From Cochliopodium minus (lineage: Eukaryota > Discosea > Himatismenida > Cochliopodiidae), in assembly GCA_024220525.1 (NCBI GenBank), contig JAMYWO010000016.1:234634-249636 (forward strand): a DNA stretch of 15,003 nucleotides. Reading direction: 5' to 3'. Below, in pieces: positions 1 to 7,173 of the stretch (positions are counted from its first letter, which is position 1; every line of letters starts with the position of its first letter). The translations under genes and the position numbers were made by a program. The notes under the pieces were generated by a model. The model ran no database searches. It was given only the letters and a program-made list of their open reading frames with translations, and was not told where the DNA came from.

Positions 1-169
1 AAAATAAGAGCTATCAAAATAATAAGGAAGCATATCTTTCAATCAAAATTAATTTTTAGAATTATCATTCAATCAAATTCATTCAAATATCACATTAATT
101 TTCATTTCATTTAATCTTTGATCTTTACTTTTATTATTATCCCTTTTTAATTATCTTTTTTTTTTAAAG
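1..169 (+). other. Probable intron (3' part) upstream of the PDI last exon
   Basis: This A+T-rich stretch has no convincing coding segment and ends in a T run followed by AAAG, a good splice acceptor at 168-169. The reading frame of the following exon is closed at 148-150 (TAA), and no in-frame ATG lies between there and the conserved protein, so the exon must be joined to upstream exons outside the window. At 169 bases or more it is longer than most introns here, so an unrecognised small exon inside it cannot be excluded. Confidence 0.55.
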
Positions 170-651
170 TTCCTGAAACAAATGATGGACCAGTCTACAA
201 AGTGGTGGGTCTTACCTTTGACGAAATTGTCCTTGACCCAACCAAAGACGTCTTCGTTCAATTCTACATCGACTGGTGCGACGGATGCAAGTACCACGAA
301 TCCTACGACAAGGTAGGAGCTGCCCTCAAGGGAGTCGAAGATGTTCTCGTCGCCAAAATCGATTACAACATCAACGATATCACCAACATGGGTATGGAAA
401 TCTACGGAAATCCTACTTTTGCTCTCTATCCAAAGGCTGATAAGAAGAATCCTATCGTTTATAGTGGATCTCAAACTTCTGATGATTTGTTGAGATGGTT
501 CCAGAAGAAAACTTCTTCTGTTGCTGCCAAGTCTGTTGCTGCTTTGCCTAATGAGCCTGAAGCTGAACTCCCTGATTTCTATGCCGATCACACTTTGGAT
601 GAAAATGGGGAGATCGTCATCGATAAGAAAGTCCACAATGATGAACTTTAA
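170..651 (+). CDS. Protein disulfide isomerase, C-terminal (a' thioredoxin) exon, partial
   Basis: Last exon of a PDI-family thiol oxidoreductase of the ER lumen, which forms and rearranges disulfides in secretory proteins. The first 2 bases complete a split codon. It then reads VPETNDGPVYKVVG, matching the lead-in to the PDI a' domain, followed by FDEIVLDPTKDVFVQFY. The active site is WCDGC (Cys codons 277-279 and 286-288) in place of the usual WCGHC. The cis-proline loop GNPT lies at 406-417. An acidic tail ends in HNDEL before TAA, a variant of the KDEL/HDEL retrieval signal. At about 159 residues it is only the final third of a PDI, and the N-terminal domains lie left of the window. Its 5' half is much richer in G+C and C-ending codons than any neighbour, as expected for a highly expressed gene. 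Family assignment is firm; activity with CDGC is inference. Confidence 0.9.
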
Positions 652-942
652 AAAAGTGGTTTCTTTTAAATTTTTTATTTATAGTAATTGATTAATTATA
701 AAAAATTAAATCTTCAAAATTTAATCTTTTTCTTTTTGATTATTTTCTTATTCAACTTGAATTCTATTTTTAAATCTTTTCAAAAAAAAAAAGTTTTTGA
801 CTGGATGGAAAAAGAAAATTAAATGTTTGAGTAAAGAAAGGTAGAAATGATATGAATGTGAAATAATCTTGTTTTTTGAAAAATTTAATAAAAAAAATTG
901 AAAGAAAAGATGAAAACATCTTCAATCAGATTTAACAAAAAA

Positions 943-2715
943 ATGGAAGCTATTATAATTGAAAAATTTGGAGGTTATTTGTCTCAATAAGATATCTTGG
1001 GGAAAAATATAAAATTACTCATTTTTTATTGAAAAAGATGAAAGCGAGTTGAAAATAAAATCAATTGCTATTCCAATTCCAAGCAAAAAACAATCACTCA
1101 TCAAAGTCATTTCATCGGGTGTCAATCCTGTAAAAAATAAATTATAATTTTTAATTTAAAATTTATTTTTTTTAAAAAATAGATAGGTAATCAACAAATT
1201 GTTTTTTTTTATGTGACTTCTAAAAAAACGCCCCAGATACTTATTTCAGAAGAGGTAAAAGAAAATCTATTTTATTTTATTATTCATTAATTTTTGATTC
1301 AAAAAGGAATTTATGGAGCTTTAAATCCAAAATTGCCATTCATCCCAGGTAATAAATTAAAACTTTTTCACCCATTTATAATTAATTTTTTTTTTTTCAT
1401 ATGAATAGGAAAGGATGTAGCGGGAGTGATAGAAGAAGCAGGAGGAGACAGCAAATGGAAGAAGGGGGACAGAGTTTTTGCAACAATGCAAATGGGAGGT
1501 TATGCACAATATGCAGTAGCAGATGATCAAAACATTTATCCACTTCCCGAAAATGTTTCATTTGAACAAGGTTAAAAATTCAAATTAAATTTTAAATAAA
1601 ATTTTAAATAAATTTGGAATAAATTTGAAATAAAATTTTTGAAATAAATGTGAATTTAATTTTTCTATTAATCTAGGAAGTGGAGTTTTCGTTCCTTATT
1701 TCACTGCATATCTTTCTGTAAATTTTATTTAATTAATTCATCTTTTTTAAAAATTATTTAAATAAAGTTAATTCATACTGCAAACACAAAAAAAGAAGGT
1801 AAAATTTTTATTTATTTATTTAACTTTTTTTTAGAAAACTTACACAAACAAAGACACACTATTGGTATCTGGTAATTTTTTTTTATTTTTAATTTTCATT
1901 ATACAAACTACCATTTTAAAGGTGCTTCGGGTGGTGTTGGGTAATTATTTTGTTTTGTTTGAATTTATATTTATTAAACTTTTATTAGCTCTTCTGCTAT
2001 TCAGATAGCAAGAAGGAAAGGGATCAAGGAAATTTGGGGGTTAAAAAAATAAAAATAAAATAAAAATAAAAATATTTTTCTTTTAAAATGAAAATTTTTC
2101 CATTTAAAATTTGAAAAATTTTTCATTTAAAAATGAAAAAAAAATAGTACAGCAGGAAGTGAAGAAGGATTGGATTTATTAAAAAAAGAAGGATGTACTA
2201 AAGTATTTAACCATAGAAAAGAAGGTTATGTACAAGAGATCATCAACGCAGGAGGTGCTGATGTCATCTTGGAGATGTTGGCCAACGTCAATTTAGCTAA
2301 TGATCTTCAAATAATGAAAAAGTTTGGGACAACAGGCAAACATAATAAAATTTTTAATTTAAATTTTGAAAAAATAATTTTTTTTTGTTTATTAGTTGTC
2401 ATTGGAAATAGGGGAGAAGTAACAATAAATCCAAGAGATTTAATGATGAAAAGATCCAAAGTTGTTGGTTTAAAAAAATATATTAATTTATAATGTTTTA
2501 TAATTTCCTCTTTATTCATAGGTGTCACCGTTTTCAATTCAACAGAGTCTGAAAATGAAGAGAGTGGAAGGGACATTGTGAGTGGACTTCGTAGTGGGGA
2601 TTATAGACCTGTTGTTGGAAAGATTTTTCCTTTGAAAGATGCTTCTCAAGCTCATTTTGATATTATCAACACCACTTCGTCAAAAGGGAAGATTGTTTTG
2701 TTACCTTGGAATTAA
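943..2715 (+). CDS. Zeta-crystallin-type NADPH:quinone oxidoreductase, copy A (14 exons)
   Basis: Zinc-free medium-chain dehydrogenase/reductase, predicted to reduce quinones with NADPH in the cytosol. Exons: 943-973, 1038-1129, 1183-1186, 1237-1254, 1307-1348, 1409-1570, 1677-1717, 1768-1798, 1854-1871, 1922-1940, 1989-2039, 2148-2335, 2396-2467, 2522-2715. They sum to 963 bases, 320 aa, close to the family length. The spliced protein has the GVNPIDTYFRRG active-site strand, GKDVAG, the nucleotide-binding loop GASGGVG (residues 147-153), then [21 protein letters not shown] and INPRD, which follow vertebrate zeta-crystallin closely. Exon 3 is only 4 bases. The intron 2336-2395 starts with GC. 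Introns after coding bases 187, 439 and 458 are absent from copy B. The ATG follows an A run. Copy B starts 211 bases downstream. Family and frame are secure; exact splice sites are inferred by phase and homology. Confidence 0.9.
1183..1186 (+). other. 4-base microexon (ATAG) of oxidoreductase copy A
   Basis: Flanked by ..AAATAG on the left and GTAATC on the right. Inclusion joins NP to DTYFRR as NPIDTYFRR, the conserved family motif. Leaving it out shifts the frame and meets a TAA in the next exon. The same ATAG occurs at the same coding position in copy B. Confidence 0.8.
2336..2395 (+). other. Non-canonical GC-AG intron in oxidoreductase copy A
   Basis: Copy B has a GT-AG intron at the identical coding position (after base 697). 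In copy A the exon ends ACAACAG and the intron begins GCAAAC; no GT lies at the required place. Removal restores TTVVIGNRG, as in the family. The intron is 60 bases and open in frame, so retention would insert 20 residues without a stop. Confidence 0.75.
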
Positions 2716-2780
2716 AAAATTTTTTTCTTTTTTCCTTCATTATTTTTGAGCTAATTATTTGTTTTTATGTGAGTTATAAG

Positions 2781-2825
2781 TTCCTCATGAAATGAGGAAG
2801 AGGGATCTTTTTAAATAAAATCCCT
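2781..2825. repeat. Two adjacent inverted repeats between the oxidoreductase copies
   Basis: The first is a perfect 8-base stem, TTCCTCAT at 2781-2788 and ATGAGGAA at 2792-2799, with a 3-base loop. The second is AGGGAT at 2801-2806 with ATCCCT at 2820-2825. They lie 66 bases after the copy A stop, so probably in its 3' UTR or the spacer. Function unknown. Confidence 0.6.
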
Positions 2826-2926
2826 ATCAAGAACATCCATTTTCAATCAGAAATGTGAATAATTAAAAAAGATTTTATTAATTTTTAAAAAAAAAAAAAA
2901 ATTAAAAAAATAAATAAAAAAAAAAA

Positions 2927-4725
2927 ATGGAAGCAATTTTAGTCAGTAAATTTGGAGGTATTCTTCTATATCAAGAATATTTTCTTTCCAATTAAATATA
3001 AACTTATTTAATGTTAGATGAAAAAGAACTTGTATTGACAACTGTGGATATTCCAAAACCAAATAAAAATCAAGCATTGATCAAAGTTCACGCAGTTGGA
3101 GTCAATCCAGTAAGAAAAATATAAATTTTCATTCAAAAAAAATTACATTAATTTATTGTAAATTTATCACTTTCTAAATTGTATTTATAGATAGGTTAAC
3201 TGATTTTTTTGAAAGAGGGAGTTATTCGGGAGTTTTTTTATAATTTATCTTACAAAAAATAATATATAGATACTTATTTCAGAAAAGGTAAAAGAATTTT
3301 TTTCTTTTTAAAATTGAATAATTTATTTAAATAAAAATTAAGGAATATATGGTACAATGAACCCAACATTGCCATTCGTGATAGGAAAGGATGTAGCAGG
3401 AGAGATCGAAGAAGCAGGAGAAGGAAGTAAATGGAAGAAGGGAGACAGAGTATTTGCAACAATGGGATTGGGTGCTTATGCACAATATGCAGTAGCAGAT
3501 GACCATAATATCTATCCACTTCCTAAAAACGTTTCATTTGAACAAGGTAAAAAAAAAAAATAATTTTAAAACAAAAAAAAAAATTAAAAAAAAATTTAAA
3601 TAATCACAATTTTAAAAAAATTAGGAAGTGCGATTTATGTTCCTTATTTCACTGCATATCTTGCTGTATTATTTCTTTATTTTTATTTGAATTGACTTTT
3701 TAAATTTTCTTAAATTCTTTTTTTTCATCAAAAAGTTAATTCATACTGGGAGAGCTCAACAAAATGGTATTTCAATCAAAAAATTTTTTTTTTCACTCAA
3801 TTAAACTTGAAAAAAATGTTAAAGAAACTGTACTGGTAAACATAATTTTTTTTTGTTTTTTTTTGTGAACTTTTATAATTTAATTAGATTCATGGTGCTT
3901 CTGGAGGAACTGGATCTGCCGCACTTCAAATTGCAAAATTGAAAGGAATCAAAGAAATATGGGGGTAAAAAAAATAAAAAATAATATAAAAAAGATTAAA
4001 ATAAAGATTAATTTAAAAATAATATTTAAAAATTTATTTAAATTATATAAAAATAAAAAAAACCAATTTTGAAAAAAATAGTACAGCAGGAAGTGAAGAA
4101 GGATTGGATTTGTTGAAAAAAGAAGGATGTACTAAAGTATTTAACCATAGAAAAGAAGGTTATGTACAAGAGATCATCAACGCAGGAGGTGCTGATGTCA
4201 TCTTGGAGATGTTGGCAAACGTAAACTTGGTCTCTGATCTTCAAATCTTGAAGAAACTGGGAAGAGTGGGTAAAAAATTAATTAGAAAATTTTTAAATTT
4301 TGAAAGTGATTTTTTATTTTTAATTTTATTTTAATTTTATTTGAATTTTTTATAATTATATTTTTTCACAGAAATTAAATTTAATTATTGAATTATTTTA
4401 AATTAGTTGTAATTGGAAATAGAGGAGAAATAACTATTAATCCAAGAGATTTGATGGTAAAAAGAACAACAGTGCATGGTAACTTTGATTTATTTTTTTT
4501 ATTTTTTTTTTTAATTTATTTATTTTATTAGGAATCTCCCTTTTTAATGCTTCCCAATCTGAAAATGAAGAAACTGGAAATTTTTTAGCAGAAGGACTCG
4601 GTAATGGGACCATTGTTCCTGTTGTTGGAAAGTCTTACCCTTTGAAAGAAGCTTTTCAAGCTCATTTTGATATTATCAACACCACTTCCTCAAAAGGGAA
4701 AATTGTTTTGTTGCCTTGGAATTAA
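2927..4725 (+). CDS. Zeta-crystallin-type NADPH:quinone oxidoreductase, copy B (12 exons)
   Basis: Tandem paralog of copy A with the same predicted activity. Exons: 2927-2957, 3018-3109, 3191-3194, 3270-3287, 3343-3546, 3625-3665, 3736-3766, 3825-3835, 3888-3964, 4082-4269, 4407-4478, 4532-4725. They also total 963 bases, 320 aa. The protein begins MEAILVSKFGDEKELVL and carries VNPIDTYFRKG, GKDVAGEIEEAG, LIHTG, ETVLIHGASGGTG, EIWGTAGSEEG, VFNHR and [15 protein letters not shown], ending in [10 protein letters not shown] like copy A. Introns fall after coding bases 31, 123, 127, 145, 349, 390, 421, 432, 509, 697 and 769; all but 432 are shared with copy A. It has a 4-base and an 11-base exon. 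All introns are GT-AG. The matching length, unbroken frame and family motifs argue that both copies are functional genes rather than one being a pseudogene. Confidence 0.9.
3191..3194 (+). other. 4-base microexon (ATAG) of oxidoreductase copy B
   Basis: Context is TATAG/ATAG/GTTAAC. It restores the frame NPIDTYFRKG. Flanking introns (3110-3190 and 3195-3269) differ in sequence from those of copy A, while the ATAG and both junctions are kept. Confidence 0.8.
3825..3835 (+). other. 11-base microexon of oxidoreductase copy B
   Basis: Sequence AAACTGTACTG between GTTAAAG and GTAAAC. With the G ending the previous exon it encodes ETVL, matching the E-x-V-L strand that precedes the HGASGG nucleotide loop in this family. 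Copy A encodes the equivalent DTLLVS in an 18-base exon ending 7 coding bases further on. Confidence 0.75.
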
Positions 4726-5444
4726 ATTAAATTTTTTAAATTTTGATCCTATCTTCACAACATTTTTTTATTTTTTTTTTTTAATTCGAATTTTTTCCTT
4801 TTTTCTTTAATAATTTTATTTTTTAAATGTTTTTAACACTTAAATTTCAAAGCAATTATTGGATAGGGAATCTACAATTTCTTCTGAATTAAGAAAAAAA
4901 TTTTTTATTAATAATCATTGTTGCTATTAATAATCATTGTTGCTTTGAAGGAAAATAGAAATGATATATTTAATTATAAAATAAATTAAACCTCAGTAAA
5001 TTGATTTTTTAATTTAGATTTCAATTTTAATATTTAAAATTAATTTGAAGAAATAAATTTAATCTTAAAACTAAAAATCTTATTTTTCTTTGTACAAAGT
5101 TAAAATGAGAAAATACATCTTGAATGAATTCAAATTTTGTGAATTTTTTAAAAATTATAAAGAAAAACGAATTTTTGACCAAATTTAATTTTTAATATTT
5201 TTTATTGTCGGATTTTGATCAATAGAAATAATGAGGAGATTTCTTTTCTAATTCCTTCTAAAACACCAAATAATATTTAAAAAACGTCAAAAAACATTTT
5301 TTAATTAATTAAAAATTTATTAAATAAAATAAAAAAAACTCAAAACTTCAAAATCAAGCTACATTTTTCAATTTAGTTCTTTTTTCCCTTTTCTTCAAAA
5401 ATTTTCTTTTTTTTCAAATAAAAATAATCAAATTGAAATATAAA
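4726..5444. other. Intergenic region, no gene seen
   Basis: A+T-rich spacer between oxidoreductase copy B and the SAM-domain gene. It has many stops in all frames, T runs and no recognisable conserved product. The last 100 bases before the SAM gene are rich in C and T on the plus strand, which may mark a promoter or 5' leader. It contains the 19-base tandem duplication at 4907-4944. Confidence 0.6.
4907..4944. repeat. Perfect 19-base tandem duplication
   Basis: The unit ATTAATAATCATTGTTGCT occurs at 4907-4925 and again at 4926-4944 with no mismatch. It lies in the spacer downstream of oxidoreductase copy B. The perfect match suggests a recent replication-slippage event. Confidence 0.85.
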
Positions 5445-6467
5445 ATGAACAAATCCTTCCAACAAAAGATTCAAAAATACCTTGCAGACCTAGATGATTC
5501 ACCAAAAAATTGGGATGTCAAAAATGTTTCTCTATGGTTTTCAGATATCCTTGAAATACCAGAATATGTTCCAATTATAAAAAAGAAGCTCATCAATGGA
5601 AAGAAATTGATAAAGATAACAAGCGATGAAGAAATTTTGAAATCCACACTCGGAATTTATAAACTGGGAAACAGAAAATTGATTATACAAGTGATGAACA
5701 ACATCAAGAATAGATTTGGAATTAAAATTGATAAAAAAGAATTAAAAAATTCAGAGAAAAAAAAAATGAAGAAATCTAGATCCTTGCCAAACACCATCAC
5801 TTTCAGCCCTCCAATGATAAAAGGAAGAGAAGAATTACTCAAATCAGATTCTTCTTGCAAGATCTTAAATAAAGAGTCTGAACCCAAACAATTGAAAGAA
5901 GATGTGAAGGAATGGGATAATGTTGATATCTTCATCTGGCTCAAAATAAATTTTCTTGACGAGTATTTCCATTTCTTCGAATCTCATTCCATCCGCGGGG
6001 ATATCTTGTTGGATATCTCCGAAGAGTTTCTCAAGGATATGGGCATTCAAAGCATAGGATCGATCAAAAGAATATTGAAATGCATCGAGGGTCTTAAAAA
6101 AGATAAAAGAAATTCAAAAGAATTTTTAAACAAAGAAAACAACGAAAACAATAACAATAACAGCAACGAAGATCTCTCTTTAAACTTCTCTTTCAATAAT
6201 TTAGACTCTATTTCTAACAATAACGATTTCGTTCCTAAACTTCCTCTTTGGAACGTTTCTCAAGTTTGTGACTGGTTCTCCGAAATGGGTCTCGAAACTT
6301 ACCGCAAAACTATCCACGAGAATAAAATTGATGGAAATGTTTTGTTGATACTTGATCAAAATGATCTTGAGGAGATCGGGATAACATCAATGGGCCACAA
6401 AAAAAAGTTACTCAAATATATTTCCGACTTCAAAAATTTTTTCATAAATAATAACAACAAAAATTGA
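5445..6467 (+). CDS. Protein with three SAM domains, intronless
   Basis: A 340-residue protein made mostly of three sterile alpha motif domains: about residues 23-88 (WDVKNVSLWF.. to the GNRKLIIQV helix), 157-220 (WDNVDIFIWL.. FLKDMGI.. GSIKRIL) and 269-332 (WNVSQVCDWFSEMGLETY.. LEEIGITSMGHKKKLL). SAM domains bind other SAM domains, peptides or RNA and often form polymers, so a scaffold or adaptor role is likely, but no partner is evident. Between domains 1 and 2 is a Lys/Ser-rich linker, and between 2 and 3 an Asn-rich stretch (residues about 229-243). There is no kinase, signal peptide or membrane segment. I start at the first ATG (5445-5447), preceded by TATAAA. It is the only complete gene here without introns. 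The third domain is closest to the SAM consensus; the first is most divergent. Confidence 0.88.
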   Translation: MNKSFQQKIQKYLADLDDSPKNWDVKNVSLWFSDILEIPEYVPIIKKKLINGKKLIKITSDEEILKSTLGIYKLGNRKLIIQVMNNIKNRFGIKIDKKELKNSEKKKMKKSRSLPNTITFSPPMIKGREELLKSDSSCKILNKESEPKQLKEDVKEWDNVDIFIWLKINFLDEYFHFFESHSIRGDILLDISEEFLKDMGIQSIGSIKRILKCIEGLKKDKRNSKEFLNKENNENNNNNSNEDLSLNFSFNNLDSISNNNDFVPKLPLWNVSQVCDWFSEMGLETYRKTIHENKIDGNVLLILDQNDLEEIGITSMGHKKKLLKYISDFKNFFINNNNKN

Positions 6468-6486
6468 TCTTTTCATTCAAAAAGAG

Positions 6487-6538
6487 ACAAACAAAAAGCA
6501 TTTTTTCATTTTTCAATAATGCTTTTTCTTTTGTTTGT
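6487..6538. repeat. Inverted repeat after the SAM-gene stop
   Basis: The left arm ACAAACAAAAAGCATT (6487-6502) pairs with the right arm at 6518-6538 across a 15-base loop, with one 5-base bulge. It starts 20 bases after the TGA, so it probably lies in the 3' UTR. A structured 3' end or mRNA-stability element is possible but unproven. Confidence 0.6.
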
Positions 6539-6712
6539 TAAAAATTTTTCAAAAAGATGATTATATTTAAATTAAAAAAAAGTTTTTTTATGTATTTTTG
6601 TTTCATTTATTTTTTGATCAAATTCTTTTTTGTCGTTTTCAAACTTTAAATATCGTTTGTTGATAAAGGAAATGGAATGAAAAGATCCTCTTCTTTTAAA
6701 AAAATTAAATAA

Positions 6713-6740
6713 ATAAAATATAAAATATAAAATATAAAAT
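6713..6740. repeat. AT microsatellite, 7-base unit x4
   Basis: Four consecutive copies of ATAAAAT. Simple-sequence repeat in intergenic DNA, with no further role apparent. Confidence 0.8.
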
Positions 6741-7173
6741 TAAATAAAAAATTGAAATTCTCTGAGAAATTCCTTTGAAAAATGTCCTCTTTCTATTAAT
6801 TAAAAATTGGAATTAAACTCATTAGAGAGGCATATGAGTTAGATTCAAATTGGTTGTAAAAAGTTAATTTGAGATCATAAACTATTTTCCATTTCTATTT
6901 AAATATTATTTGTTTACAAAATGATCCAAATAGTTGAGTGGAAGATTTTAACTTTTAACAAAAACATAAAGGGTATCTTGAATTTCCTTTCTTTTTAAAA
7001 AAAAAAAAAATTGAAGGAGTTTTTCAAAATTTAAATTCCTCTTAAATAAAAATACCAGTAACATTTGATCAGTTTGAACAATTCATATTTCTGATTTCGA
7101 AATAGAAATCCTCCTTTTTCAAAAATTTTTCTGAAAGTGAATAGGAATGCAAAAATAAAAAAAAATTGTATTA

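Larger units (their letters stand above)
6468..7173. other. Intergenic region with hairpin and microsatellite, no gene seen
   Basis: Spacer between the SAM-domain and F-box genes. All frames are closed by frequent stops. It holds the inverted repeat at 6487-6538 just after the SAM stop and four copies of a 7-base AT repeat at 6713-6740. No conserved coding segment recognised. Confidence 0.6.

Noticed and set aside
151-636. 161-codon open frame on the minus strand opposite the PDI exon
   Set aside because: It is the antisense shadow of a clear thioredoxin-domain exon and has no family resemblance.
2170-2493. Unspliced 107-aa reading of oxidoreductase copy A (and 4104-4334 in copy B)
   Set aside because: These are single exons plus intron read-through. 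Splicing gives full 320-aa proteins with family motifs at both ends.
2307-2576. Minus-strand ORF across the last introns of oxidoreductase copy A
   Set aside because: It spans plus-strand exons and introns of a well-supported gene and encodes a Phe/Ile/Lys-rich chain typical of antisense A+T-rich DNA.
5433-5444. Upstream TTG start for the SAM protein
   Set aside because: A normal ATG lies four codons downstream, and eukaryotic nuclear genes rarely start with TTG.
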